Assembly (NCBI RefSeq): GCF_004784465.1
Contig: NZ_SRRU01000011.1
Span: 62,001 to 126,000, forward strand
Reading direction: 5' to 3'
Length of the DNA: 64,000 nt
Source: Streptomyces griseoluteus
GTDB lineage: Bacteria > Actinomycetota > Actinomycetes > Streptomycetales > Streptomycetaceae
Shown here piece by piece: positions 32,407-41,016 of the stretch. The position numbers and the translations under genes were made by a program. How positions within the stretch are numbered: the stretch's first letter is position 1; the number at the start of each line of letters is the position of its first letter. Below the pieces are notes generated by a model that ran no database searches, was not told the origin of the DNA, and saw only the letters and a program-made list of their open reading frames with translations.

Positions 32407-32613
32407 AGCCTGTGCTCCCTCGGACGGCTGGACACTGCTCCTCGGCGGGTCGCGGCCCGACACCGGGAGAGACGTCGGAAGCCTCCGTTCCGTGCACACC
32501 CGGCCGGAGTGACCTCGGTCACGATTCCGGGGTGCGAAACGGGTCCGAATCCGGGTACTCGCCTCCCTACCGGACAGCCTGCGAAGGCCCGCAGGGCAAC
32601 GAAGGGAGCGACC

Positions 32614-32943
32614 ATGCCAGCCGGTTCCAGCCCCAAGCGTGAGCGCCAGTACGAGCACATCAAGGAGAGCGAGCTGGACCAGGGGGCGAGCGAGGACCGC
32701 GCGGAGGAGATCGCCGCGCGCACGGTCAACAAGGAGCGCGCCCGGGCCGGTGAGTCCAAGACCGCCAGCCGTACCTCGACGCAGGACATGTCCTCCGGGG
32801 AGCGCGGCGGCCGGCGCTCCGGCAAGGGCTCGCAGGGCCCGACGTACGACCAGCTCTACAACGAGGCCAGGCAGCGCGGCATCCACGGCCGCTCCGACAT
32901 GAACAAGGAGCAGCTCCAGCGCGCGCTGGACAGGAAGAAGTGA
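32614..32943 (+). CDS. Rho N-terminal-like/plasmid-stabilisation-type small protein
   Basis: The 109-residue, very hydrophilic protein has a charged disordered first half (GSSPKRERQYEHIKESELDQ and onwards) and a C-terminal helix-extended-loop-helix (YDQLYNEARQRGIHGRSDMN) of the Rho_N/SAP-like kind that often binds nucleic acid. It is annotated widely in Streptomyces as plasmid stabilisation protein with no proven role. The ATG at 32614 has GAAGGGAG upstream. It is divergent from ssgD across 207 bp that holds both promoters. Confidence 0.8.
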   Translation: MPAGSSPKRERQYEHIKESELDQGASEDRAEEIAARTVNKERARAGESKTASRTSTQDMSSGERGGRRSGKGSQGPTYDQLYNEARQRGIHGRSDMNKEQLQRALDRKK

Positions 32944-32955
32944 GCCGGGGCCGGC

Positions 32956-33252
32956 TCAGCCGGCGCTCTGCCGGTACCGCGTCAGCTCGGGTGCCGTCTT
33001 CGTGGCGGTGAACTCGGTGACGCGGTACTCGCACACCCCGGCGGTGACGAACGGGTCCTCGGCCACGACCGCCTCGATCTGGGCCCGGCTGTCCGCGACG
33101 GCGACGATCACCCCGCCGTCGCGGGGGTTCTTGCGGCCGGAGGCGAGGAACAGCCCCTTGTCGTACTGCTCGTCCAGCCAGGCCACATGAGCGGTCAGGA
33201 CGGCGTCGACGGCGTCGAGCGGGGCGGTGTACGTCAGCTCCAGTACGAACAT
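32956..33252 (-). CDS. YciI-family protein
   Basis: The 98-residue protein fits the YciI ferredoxin-like dimeric fold. It has MFVLELTYTAPLDAVDAVLT, a conserved HVAWLDEQYDKGLFLASGRK containing the His/Asp pair seen in the family, and the FVTAGVCEYRVTEF strand. The function is unknown, and members are often called dehydrogenases or lyases without proof. It is convergent with the Rho_N-like gene and divergent from nfi, 42 bp from its start. Confidence 0.85.
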   Translation of the reverse strand: MFVLELTYTAPLDAVDAVLTAHVAWLDEQYDKGLFLASGRKNPRDGGVIVAVADSRAQIEAVVAEDPFVTAGVCEYRVTEFTATKTAPELTRYRQSAG

Positions 33253-33294
33253 GATCGCGAGCCTACCCCGGCGCCCCGTATCGTCGGGGCCACG

Positions 33295-33993
33295 ATGATC
33301 ACCGCACAGGTTCCCGCCGACTGGCCCGCCACCGAGGAGGAGGCCCGTGCCGTCCAGGACGCGCTGCGCGGCCGTGTCGTCCGCGACGAGACAGGCCCGC
33401 CGCCCGGCACCGGTCATGTCACCGGCGTCGACGTGGCCTACGACGACGCCCGCGACCTGGTCGCGGCGGCGGCCGTGGTCCTGGACGCGGTCACCCTGGC
33501 CGTCGTCGCCGAGGCGACCGCCGTCGGCCGGGTCGCCTTCCCCTACGTCCCCGGCCTGCTCGCCTTCCGCGAGCTGCCGGCCGTACGGGCGGCCCTGGAC
33601 GCGCTGCCCTGCCCACCCGGCCTCGTCGTCTGCGACGGCTACGGCCTCGCCCACCCCCGCCGCTTCGGCCTCGCCAGTCACCTCGGCGTCCTGACCGGCC
33701 TGCCCACCATCGGCGTCGCCAAGAACCCCTTCACCTTCACCCACCCGGCGCTCGCCCCGTCGCGGGGGAGCACCGCCCCGCTGCTCGCGGAGGGGGCCGA
33801 GGAAGTGGGCGCCGCCCTGCGCACCCGCGGCGAGGTCAAGCCGGTGTACGTGTCGGTGGGGCACCGGGTGTCGCTGGAGAACGCCGTCGCCCACACTCTT
33901 GCCCTCACCCCCAAGTACCGCCTCCCGGAGACGACCCGCAGGGCGGACTCCCTGTGCCGAAGGGCGCTGCGGACTCTCAGCCCGCCCACTTGA
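33295..33993 (+). CDS. nfi: Endonuclease V
   Basis: The 232-residue DNA repair nuclease cuts next to deaminated bases such as inosine. Typical parts are GVDVAYDD with the first metal Asp, PYVPGLLAFRELPA with the catalytic Glu, LVVCDGYGLAHPRRFGLASH (usually DGxGxxHPR), and the IGVAKNPF Lys motif. The length is normal. The ATG at 33295 follows GGGGCC only weakly. Its 3' end overlaps the convergent GNAT gene by 17 bp. Confidence 0.92.
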   Translation: MITAQVPADWPATEEEARAVQDALRGRVVRDETGPPPGTGHVTGVDVAYDDARDLVAAAAVVLDAVTLAVVAEATAVGRVAFPYVPGLLAFRELPAVRAALDALPCPPGLVVCDGYGLAHPRRFGLASHLGVLTGLPTIGVAKNPFTFTHPALAPSRGSTAPLLAEGAEEVGAALRTRGEVKPVYVSVGHRVSLENAVAHTLALTPKYRLPETTRRADSLCRRALRTLSPPT

Positions 33994-34924
33994 TCAGCGG
34001 CGCATCGCGGGAAAGCTCCCGGAAACCGAGCCCGTAGTACAGCCCGCGTGCCCTCGGACGGCCCGGCGCGCCGAGGCAGACGACCGTCGCGTGGGTGGCG
34101 CCGGCCGCCCGGGCCAGGCGCATGCCGTGGAGCATCATCGCCCGGGCCAGGCCGAGGCGGCGGTAGGCGGGGTGGGTGCCCACCGGTTCGAACTCGACGG
34201 TCCTGTTCATGTGGTCGAGCCACATGATGGTGGAGGCGGCCATGGTGCCGTCCGGAGCCTCCACCAGGACATGCAGATCGGCGCGGTAGGCCGCCGTCCG
34301 CCGGACGCCCTCGTAGCTCCGGGCCGTGTAGGGCGACGGGGACCAGGCGTCCAAATGGGCCCGGACCGCGGCCCGGGGGCCCGCCTCCTCGGCGGTGCGG
34401 AACCGGAAGCCGGGCGGCAGCACCGGGTGCTCCACGTCGGTGAGGTCCCGTCGGTTGAGCTGGGTCCAGTCCCCGGTGTCGCCGAGGGCCCGTGCGTCGG
34501 GCTCGTATCCGTGCGCCGCCCAGCGGGTCAGCGCGTACTCGTCGGCGGTGGTCGGCAAAGCGGTGCGCTCCAGGCCGGCCGCCACCGCGTCGTACCACTC
34601 GATCACCTCGTCGACCAGCCCCGCGTGGTCCGGATGGACCTGGTGGCTCAGCGAGGCGCCGGTGACGTCGGTGACCGACCCGTCGTCACGCCGGACCCGG
34701 CGGGGGAGGAAGGCCCAGCCCCACGCCACCAACTCGTCACCGGCGAACCACAGGCGGCGCCGCCAGCCGGCGCTCTGGGCGGCATGGTCCTTGCCGTAGA
34801 TCCAGGCGAGCTCGCCGTACGAGGCGCCCGCGCTGATCAGGTCCGGGCGGAGGGCGGTGACGCGCTGCGCCAGGCCCTGCATGAGCGGGATGTCCGAGGC
34901 TGCCACGAGTGCGGAGTCCGTCAT
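33977..34924 (-). CDS. GNAT-family N-acetyltransferase (double GNAT)
   Basis: The 315-residue protein has a degenerate N-terminal half and a C-terminal GNAT domain. That domain contains FEPVGTHPAYRRLGLARAMM, the acetyl-CoA-binding pyrophosphate loop (RRLGLA), and a closing LYYGLGFRELSR strand. The N-terminal half has a GNAT-like strand order but no clear cofactor loop. The substrate is unknown. Its 3' end overlaps nfi on the opposite strand. The ATG at 34924 gives the standard start. Confidence 0.85.
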   Translation of the reverse strand: MTDSALVAASDIPLMQGLAQRVTALRPDLISAGASYGELAWIYGKDHAAQSAGWRRRLWFAGDELVAWGWAFLPRRVRRDDGSVTDVTGASLSHQVHPDHAGLVDEVIEWYDAVAAGLERTALPTTADEYALTRWAAHGYEPDARALGDTGDWTQLNRRDLTDVEHPVLPPGFRFRTAEEAGPRAAVRAHLDAWSPSPYTARSYEGVRRTAAYRADLHVLVEAPDGTMAASTIMWLDHMNRTVEFEPVGTHPAYRRLGLARAMMLHGMRLARAAGATHATVVCLGAPGRPRARGLYYGLGFRELSRDAPLIKWAG

Positions 34925-34973
34925 GGGGCGCCACTGTGCCAGGCTCCGCACCGCCGCCGAACCGGTTTTCCGC

Positions 34974-36158
34974 TCAGACGCTCCGCTCGGCCACCACCCG
35001 GAACCCGATGCCCGCCGCCCGCAGCCGTTCCAGCAGCGCGTCGCCCATCGCGGTCACCGGGGTGAGCTGGCCGGAGCGGTCGGGGAGGTCGTCCGTCGCC
35101 AGGGACAGGGCCGCCTCCGCGAACATCTTCGCCGTCTCCCCGTAGCCCGGATCGCCGCCCGTGACCTCGGTGAACACGCGCCGCCCGCCGCCCTCGCCGA
35201 CGAAGCGGACACGGAACCAGCTCCGGGCGCGCTTCTCCGCGTCGGGGCCCTCGCCCGGCTGGAGCCGGCCGGAGAGCCAGGAGCGGACGGGGGCGAGCTG
35301 GGCCGCCACCGCGAGGACGCCCACACCCGCGAGCCCCGCCGCCGCGACCGGGAGGTGCTCGACCGCCGCGTAGTGGCGGTAGCGGAAGTCGGGGCCGTAG
35401 CGGTCCAGGGACTTGGCGGAGCGGCGCACGATCTGCGGGTCGATGGTGGGCAGCGGCAGCGCCCAGGCGCCGACCTCCCCGGCGAACCGGGGCGCGCCCG
35501 TGGGGGCCGAGACCCGGCGGTCCATCAGGCGCGGCTCGTGCCGGGCCCGGTCGCGGGCCGCCGCCCACATGCTCCCGGCGCGCGCGAACTGGTTCAGCGC
35601 CGAGGCGAGCGTGCCCCCGGAGAAGGTGGCGTTCGCCGTGACGAACCCGTCCACCCGCAGCGGCACCCCCTCGGGAAGCTGCCGCACCGTGAAATAGGCG
35701 CCCAGGTCGTGCGGTACGGAGTCGAAACCGCAGGCGTGCACCAGCCGGGCGCCGGTCTCCCGGGCACGGGCGTCGTGGCGGATGAACATCAGGTCCACGA
35801 ACTCGGGCTCGCCGGTGAGGTCGAGATAGTCCGTGCCGCTGTCGGCGCAGGCGGCGACCAGTTCCTCGCCGTAGGTGATGTACGGGCCGACGGTCGAGGC
35901 CACCACGCGGGCCTGTTCCGCGAGCGCCCGCAGGGTGGCGGGCTCGCTCACGTCGGCGTGGATCACTCCGATGGCCGAACCGCCGGGCAGCCGCTCCCGC
36001 AGTGCCTCCAGCCTGCCCGGGTCCCGGCCCGCGACGGCCCACCGCAGGTCCTCCGGAGCGTGCGCGGCGAGATACTCCGCCGTCAGCGTGCCGACGAAGC
36101 CGGTGGCACCGAAGATCACGATGTCGTAGGGACGGTCCGTCGATTTCAGCCTGCTCAT
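34974..36158 (-). CDS. Saccharopine dehydrogenase-like NAD(P) oxidoreductase (trans-acting enoyl reductase type)
   Basis: The 394-residue protein has an N-terminal Rossmann fold (DIVIFGATGFVGTLTAEYLA, glycines of GATGFVG at about 17-23), the middle part VASTVGPYITYGEELVAACA typical of the family, and ACGFDSVPHDLGAYF. One hydrophobic helix (about 265-285) may touch the membrane. Mycobacterial relatives (Rv2953 type) reduce double bonds on polyketide chains in trans. The Streptomyces members are of unknown substrate. The start ATG 36158 lies opposite the AMACR operon, with 222 bp of divergent promoter region between. Confidence 0.88.
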   Translation of the reverse strand: MSRLKSTDRPYDIVIFGATGFVGTLTAEYLAAHAPEDLRWAVAGRDPGRLEALRERLPGGSAIGVIHADVSEPATLRALAEQARVVASTVGPYITYGEELVAACADSGTDYLDLTGEPEFVDLMFIRHDARARETGARLVHACGFDSVPHDLGAYFTVRQLPEGVPLRVDGFVTANATFSGGTLASALNQFARAGSMWAAARDRARHEPRLMDRRVSAPTGAPRFAGEVGAWALPLPTIDPQIVRRSAKSLDRYGPDFRYRHYAAVEHLPVAAAGLAGVGVLAVAAQLAPVRSWLSGRLQPGEGPDAEKRARSWFRVRFVGEGGGRRVFTEVTGGDPGYGETAKMFAEAALSLATDDLPDRSGQLTPVTAMGDALLERLRAAGIGFRVVAERSV

Positions 36159-36302
36159 GACACTCCTTGCCGTGCAGCCCGCGCGACTGTCGGGGGCCGA
36201 GGCTAGCGTGAGGGGTGCGGGGCCCGGCAGGCGCCCCGTGCGGTGTGCCCGGGGAATCGGGGCGCACCGGGGCACTTCGCTAAGCGCCCGCTCGTTCAGG
36301 TC

Positions 36303-36331
36303 TTGTGCCGGGTGCACGGTGTTCCTAGCAT
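36303..36331 (+). promoter_or_regulatory. Candidate promoter of the beta-oxidation operon
   Basis: TTGTGC (36303-36308), a 17-bp spacer and TAGCAT (36326-36331) lie about 50 bp before the AMACR gene. CGGTG-N10-CACCG (36318-36337) overlaps the -10 box and could be an operator. The -35 box is only half conserved. Confidence 0.4.
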
Positions 36332-36380
36332 CACCGGTGTTACATCGTTTGTGTCATACGCGCTTTGGGGGCATGACGGC

Positions 36381-37508
36381 ATGACGACGGCAACGGCGCC
36401 GGGGCAGGGCCCGCTCAGCGGGGTGCGGGTGGTCGAGCTGGCCGGTATCGGCCCCGGCCCCTTCGCCGCGATGCTCCTGGCCGACCTGGGCGCCGACGTG
36501 GTCCGGGTGGACCGGCCCGACGGCCCCGGCCTCGGCATCGACCCCGCGCGCGATGTCACCAACCGCAACAAGCGCTCCGTCGTCGTCGACCTCAAGGCCC
36601 CGGACGGTGCCGCGCGCGTGCTCGACCTCGCCGAGCGCGCCGACGTCCTGATCGAGGGCTACCGCCCCGGTGTCGCCGAGCGCCTCGGCGTCGGCCCCGC
36701 CGACTGCCACGCCCGCAACCCCCGCCTGGTCTACGGCCGGATGACCGGCTGGGGCCAGGACGGCCCGCTCGCCGACCGCGCCGGGCACGACGCCTCCTAC
36801 ATCGCCGTCACCGGCACCCTCGGCATGATCGGCCGCCCCGGCGAACCCCCGGCCCTGCCCGCCAACCTCCTCGGGGACTACGCGGGCGGCTCCCTCTACC
36901 TCGTCGTCGGCGTCCTCGCCGCCCTGCACCACGCCCGCTCCACCGGCACCGGCCAGGTGGTGGACGCCGCCATCGTGGACGGCACCGCCCACCTCTCCGC
37001 CATGATCCACGGCATGCTCGCCGCCGGCGCCTGGCAGGACCGCCGCGCCGCCAACCTGCTCGACGGCGGCTGCCCCTACTACGGCACCTACGAGACCGCC
37101 GACGGGAGGTACATGGCGGTCGGCGCCCTGGAACCCCGCTTCTACGCCGAGTTCCTCCGCCTCCTCGACCTCGACGGCCTGACCGACGCCCACCACGACC
37201 CGGCCCGCTGGCCCGAGCTGCGCGAGCGGGTGGCCGCCCGCTTCAAGTCCGGTACGCGCGCCGAGTGGACGTCCCGCTTCGAGGGCACCGACGCCTGCGT
37301 GGCCCCCGTACTGAGCCTGCGCGAGGCTCCGCACCATCCCCACCTGGCCGCCCGCGCCACCTTCACCGAGCACGACGGGCTGGTCCAGCCGGCCCCCGCC
37401 CCACGCTTCTCCGCCACCCCCACCCGCGTCCGCACCGGCCCCGCCCTGCCCGGCACCGGCGCCGAGGAAGTGGCCCGCGACTGGGACCTCCCGCAAGCTA
37501 CCGCCTGA
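36381..37508 (+). CDS. CaiB/BaiF CoA enzyme, alpha-methylacyl-CoA racemase type
   Basis: The 375-residue family III CoA-transferase-fold protein opens with LSGVRVVELAGIGPGPFAAM. It has the AMACR-type active site in NLLGDYAGGSLYLVVGVLAA (Asp in GDY) and the RNKRSVVVDLKAPDG stretch. AMACR enzymes epimerise 2-methyl-branched acyl-CoAs so that they can enter beta-oxidation, which suits a Streptomyces rich in branched fatty acids. The ATG at 36381 was chosen, since a nearby ATG (36373) is out of frame. Thiolase follows 22 bp later and FadB after that, so the three form one operon. Confidence 0.88.
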   Translation: MTTATAPGQGPLSGVRVVELAGIGPGPFAAMLLADLGADVVRVDRPDGPGLGIDPARDVTNRNKRSVVVDLKAPDGAARVLDLAERADVLIEGYRPGVAERLGVGPADCHARNPRLVYGRMTGWGQDGPLADRAGHDASYIAVTGTLGMIGRPGEPPALPANLLGDYAGGSLYLVVGVLAALHHARSTGTGQVVDAAIVDGTAHLSAMIHGMLAAGAWQDRRAANLLDGGCPYYGTYETADGRYMAVGALEPRFYAEFLRLLDLDGLTDAHHDPARWPELRERVAARFKSGTRAEWTSRFEGTDACVAPVLSLREAPHHPHLAARATFTEHDGLVQPAPAPRFSATPTRVRTGPALPGTGAEEVARDWDLPQATA

Positions 37509-37530
37509 CACCCTCCCGAAAGGCACACCA

Positions 37531-38745
37531 GTGACCACCGAAGCGTTTGTGTACGACGCGATCCGCACCCCGCGCGGCCGAGGCAAGGCCAACGGCGCGC
37601 TGCACGGCACCAAGCCGATCGACCTGGTCGTCGGCCTGATCCACGAGATCCGCGCCCGCTTCCCCGGTCTGGACCCGGCCGCCATCGACGACATCGTGCT
37701 CGGCGTCGTCGGCCCCGTCGGCGACCAGGGCTCCGACATCGCCCGGATCGCCGCCGTCGCCGCGGGACTGCCGGACACCGTGGCGGGCGTACAGGAGAAC
37801 CGCTTCTGCGCCTCGGGTCTGGAGGCCGTCAACACGGCCGCCGCCAAGGTCCGCTCCGGCTGGGAGGACCTGGTACTGGCGGGCGGTGTCGAGTCGATGT
37901 CCCGGGTGCCGATGGCCTCGGACGGCGGCGCCTGGTTCAACGACCCGATGACCAACCTCGCCACCAACTTCGTCCCGCAGGGCATCGGCGCCGACCTCAT
38001 CGCCACCATCGAGGGCTTCAGCCGCCGTGACGTCGACGAGTACGCGGCCCTGTCCCAGGAGCGTGCCGCCAACGCCTGGAAGGAGGGCCGCTTCGAGCGC
38101 TCGGTGGTCCCGGTCAAGGACCGCGCGGGCCTTACCGTCCTCGACCACGACGAGCACCTCCGCCCCGGCACCACCGCCGACTCCCTCGCCGGTCTCAAGC
38201 CGTCCTTCGCCGACATCGGCGAGCTGGGCGGGTTCGACGCGGTCGCGCTGCAGAAGTACCACTGGGTGGAGAAGATCGACCACGTCCACCACGCGGGCAA
38301 CTCCTCCGGCATCGTGGACGGCGCCTCCCTGGTCGCCATCGGCTCCCGCGAGGTGGGGGAGCGGTACGGGCTCAACCCCCGCGCCCGGATCGTCTCCGCC
38401 GCCGTCTCCGGCTCCGAGCCCACCATCATGCTCACCGGCCCCGCTCCCGCCACCCGCAAGGCGCTCGCGAAGGCCGGGCTGACCATCGACGACATCGACC
38501 TGGTCGAGATCAACGAGGCGTTCGCCGCCGTCGTCCTGCGCTTCGTCAAGGACATGGGCCTGTCCCTGGACAAGGTCAACGTCAACGGCGGCGCCATCGC
38601 GCTCGGCCACCCCCTCGGCGCCACCGGCGCGATGATCCTCGGCACCCTCGTGGACGAACTGGAGCGCCAGGACAAGCGGTACGGCCTGGCCACCCTGTGC
38701 GTCGGCGGCGGCATGGGCATCGCCACGATCATCGAGCGCGTCTGA
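37531..38745 (+). CDS. fadA: Acetyl-CoA C-acyltransferase (3-ketoacyl-CoA thiolase, FadA)
   Basis: The 404-residue thiolase has nucleophile Cys93 (NRFCASGLEA), the HEAF-equivalent EINEAFAAV, the GGAIALGHPLGATGAM loop and the LCVGGGMGIATI C-terminus with the second Cys. It performs the last step of beta-oxidation, releasing acetyl-CoA. The start is GTG 37531 behind a GAAAGG site, 22 bp after the AMACR gene. FadB starts 41 bp downstream. Pairing with the multifunctional FadB marks it as degradative rather than biosynthetic. Confidence 0.93.
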   Translation: MTTEAFVYDAIRTPRGRGKANGALHGTKPIDLVVGLIHEIRARFPGLDPAAIDDIVLGVVGPVGDQGSDIARIAAVAAGLPDTVAGVQENRFCASGLEAVNTAAAKVRSGWEDLVLAGGVESMSRVPMASDGGAWFNDPMTNLATNFVPQGIGADLIATIEGFSRRDVDEYAALSQERAANAWKEGRFERSVVPVKDRAGLTVLDHDEHLRPGTTADSLAGLKPSFADIGELGGFDAVALQKYHWVEKIDHVHHAGNSSGIVDGASLVAIGSREVGERYGLNPRARIVSAAVSGSEPTIMLTGPAPATRKALAKAGLTIDDIDLVEINEAFAAVVLRFVKDMGLSLDKVNVNGGAIALGHPLGATGAMILGTLVDELERQDKRYGLATLCVGGGMGIATIIERV

Positions 38746-38786
38746 ACTCCCAGCGGAACCAAGCGACTTCTACGGAGACGACTGTC

Positions 38787-40961
38787 ATGACCGAGAGCAC
38801 CACCATCCGCTGGGAGCAGGACGACACCGGTGTCGTCACCCTCGTCCTCGACGACCCCGGCCAGTCCGCGAACACCATGAACCAGGCGTTCCGCGAGTCC
38901 CTCGCCGTGATCACCGACCGGCTGGAGGCCGAGAAGGACTCGATCCGGGGCATCATCCTCACCTCGGCGAAGAAGACCTTCTTCGCGGGCGGTGACCTGC
39001 GTGACCTGATCCGGGTCACCCCCGGGACCGCCCAGGACCTCTTCGACGGCGGCCTGGCCATCAAGCGGAACCTGCGCCGCATCGAGACTCTCGGTGTGCC
39101 CGTGGTCGCCGCGATCAACGGCGCGGCCCTCGGCGGCGGCTTCGAGATCGCCCTCGCCTGCCACCACCGGATCGCCCTCGACGCCCCCGGCTCCCGCATC
39201 GGCTGTCCCGAGGTCACCCTCGGCCTGCTCCCCGGCGGTGGCGGTGTCGTCCGTACCGTGCGGCTGCTCGGCATCACCGACGCGCTGCTGAAGGTGCTGC
39301 TCCAGGGCACCCAGTACAACCCCCGCCGCGCGCTGGACAACGGGCTCGTGCACGAGGTGGTGGAGACGCCGGAGGAGCTGACCGCTCGGGCCCGCGCCTT
39401 CATCGACGCCAATCCCGAGTCGCAGCAGCCCTGGGACAAGCCCGGCTACAAGATCCCCGGCGGCACCCCGGCCCACCCGAAGTTCGCCGCCAACCTGCCC
39501 GCCTTCCCGGCCTCGCTGCGCAAGCAGACAGGCGGCGCGCCCTACCCGGCACCGCGCAACATCCTCGCCGCCGCGGTCGAGGGCGCCCAGGTCGACTTCG
39601 AGACCGCGCAGGTCATCGAGGCGCGGTACTTCGTGGAGCTGGCCGCCGGGCAGACCGCGAAGAACATGATCCAGGCGTTCTTCTTCGACCTCCAGGCAGT
39701 CAACTCCGGTGCCAACCGGCCCCAGGGCATCGAGCCGCGCAAGGTCCGCAAGGTGGCCGTGCTCGGCGCGGGCATGATGGGCGCCGGCATCGCCTACTCC
39801 TGCGCCCGCGCGGGCCTGGAGGTCGTCCTCAAGGACGTCTCGCTGGAGGCGGCCGCCAAGGGCAAGGGCTACTCCGAGAAGCTGTGCGCCAAGGCCGTCG
39901 CCAAGGGCCGCACCAGCCAGGAGAAGGCCGACACCCTGCTGGCCCGGATCACCCCGGCCGCCGAGGCGGCCGACCTCGCGGGCTGCGACGCGGTGATCGA
40001 GGCGGTCTTCGAGGACACCGCGCTCAAGCACAAGGTGTTCCAGGAGGTCCAGTCCGTCGTCGAGCCCGACGCGCTGCTCTGCTCCAACACCTCCACGCTG
40101 CCCATCACCGCGCTGGCCGAGGGCGTCGAGCGGCAGCGCGACTTCATCGGGCTGCACTTCTTCTCGCCGGTCGACAAGATGCCGCTGGTCGAGATCATCA
40201 AGGGCGAGCGCACCGGGGACGAGGCGCTGGCCCGCGCCTTCGACCTGGTCCGGCAGATCAACAAGACGCCGATCGTGGTCAACGACTCGCGCGGCTTCTT
40301 CACCTCGCGGGTGATCGGCCACTTCATCAACGAGGGCGTCGCGATGGTCGGTGAGGGCATCGAACCGGCGTCGGTGGAGCAGGCGGCGGCTCAGGCCGGC
40401 TACCCGGCGAAGGTGCTGTCGCTGATGGACGAGCTGACCCTCACCCTCCCGCGCAAGATCCGCGCGGAGACCCGCCGTGCCGTGGAGGAGGCGGGCGGCA
40501 CCTGGACCCCGCACCCCGCCGACGAGGTCGTGGACCGCCTGGTCGACGAGTTCGGCCGCCCCGGCCGCAGCGGCGGCGCCGGCTTCTACGACTACGAGGA
40601 CGGCAGGCGCACCACCCTCTGGCCGGGCCTGCGCGAGCACTTCACCAAGCCCGGGCACGAGATCCCCTTCGAGGACATGCAGGAACGCATGCTCTTCGCC
40701 GAGGCCCTCGACACCGTCCGCCTCCTCGAAGAGGGCGTCCTCACCTCGGTCGCCGACGCCAACATCGGCTCCATCCTCGGCATCGGCTTCCCCGGCTGGA
40801 CCGGCGGCGTCCTCCAGTACATCAACGGCTACGAGGGCGGCCTGCCCGGCTTCGTAGCCCGGTCGCGTGAACTGGCCGAGCGTTACGGCGCCCGCTTCAC
40901 GCCTCCGGCGCTGCTGCTGGAGAAGGCGGAGCGGGGGGAGACCTTCACCGACGCCCGCTGA
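38787..40961 (+). CDS. fadB: Multifunctional fatty acid oxidation protein FadB (enoyl-CoA hydratase/3-hydroxyacyl-CoA dehydrogenase)
   Basis: The 724-residue bifunctional protein has a crotonase domain (about 1-190) with the oxyanion and catalytic region INGAALGGGFEIALACHHRI and PEVTLGLLPGGGGVVRTVRL. The NAD-binding dehydrogenase part follows (about 320-500) with VAVLGAGMMGAGIAYSCARA and the HFFSPVDKMPLVEII motif. The C-terminal 3HCDH domains come last (about 500-715). It carries out hydration and dehydrogenation of enoyl-CoA and works with the thiolase encoded just upstream. The ATG at 38787 has GGAG 9 bp upstream. A compound terminator 8 bp after the stop ends the operon. Confidence 0.95.
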   Translation: MTESTTIRWEQDDTGVVTLVLDDPGQSANTMNQAFRESLAVITDRLEAEKDSIRGIILTSAKKTFFAGGDLRDLIRVTPGTAQDLFDGGLAIKRNLRRIETLGVPVVAAINGAALGGGFEIALACHHRIALDAPGSRIGCPEVTLGLLPGGGGVVRTVRLLGITDALLKVLLQGTQYNPRRALDNGLVHEVVETPEELTARARAFIDANPESQQPWDKPGYKIPGGTPAHPKFAANLPAFPASLRKQTGGAPYPAPRNILAAAVEGAQVDFETAQVIEARYFVELAAGQTAKNMIQAFFFDLQAVNSGANRPQGIEPRKVRKVAVLGAGMMGAGIAYSCARAGLEVVLKDVSLEAAAKGKGYSEKLCAKAVAKGRTSQEKADTLLARITPAAEAADLAGCDAVIEAVFEDTALKHKVFQEVQSVVEPDALLCSNTSTLPITALAEGVERQRDFIGLHFFSPVDKMPLVEIIKGERTGDEALARAFDLVRQINKTPIVVNDSRGFFTSRVIGHFINEGVAMVGEGIEPASVEQAAAQAGYPAKVLSLMDELTLTLPRKIRAETRRAVEEAGGTWTPHPADEVVDRLVDEFGRPGRSGGAGFYDYEDGRRTTLWPGLREHFTKPGHEIPFEDMQERMLFAEALDTVRLLEEGVLTSVADANIGSILGIGFPGWTGGVLQYINGYEGGLPGFVARSRELAERYGARFTPPALLLEKAERGETFTDAR

Positions 40962-40968
40962 CGCTGTC

Positions 40969-41013
40969 ACGAGGGGCGCTTTCCGGGCCTGGGTCCCGGA
41001 GGGCGCCCCTCGT
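40969..41013. terminator. Compound hairpin terminator after fadB
   Basis: ACGAGGGGCGC (40969-40979) pairs perfectly with 41003-41013. A second stem, CCGGG/CCCGG, sits in the loop. It lies between convergent fadB and the AraC-type gene and can serve both. Confidence 0.85.
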
Positions 41014-41016
41014 CGT

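Noticed and set aside
32553..32558. GGGTAC as a sigma-B-type -10 box before the Rho_N-like gene
   Set aside because: No matching GNNT-type -35 element lies 14-16 bp upstream, so it could be chance in GC-rich DNA.
32950..32964. GCCGGCT-c-AGCCGGC as a terminator between the Rho_N-like and YciI genes
   Set aside because: A one-base loop cannot form a hairpin with the full stem. The sequence is only a palindrome at the gene junction.
36354..40970. Very long minus-strand open frame opposite the AMACR-fadA-fadB genes
   Set aside because: Its translation is low-complexity Gly/Ala/Val/Leu/Arg sequence mirroring the G/C-rich third positions of the plus-strand genes, and the plus strand has clear family motifs throughout.
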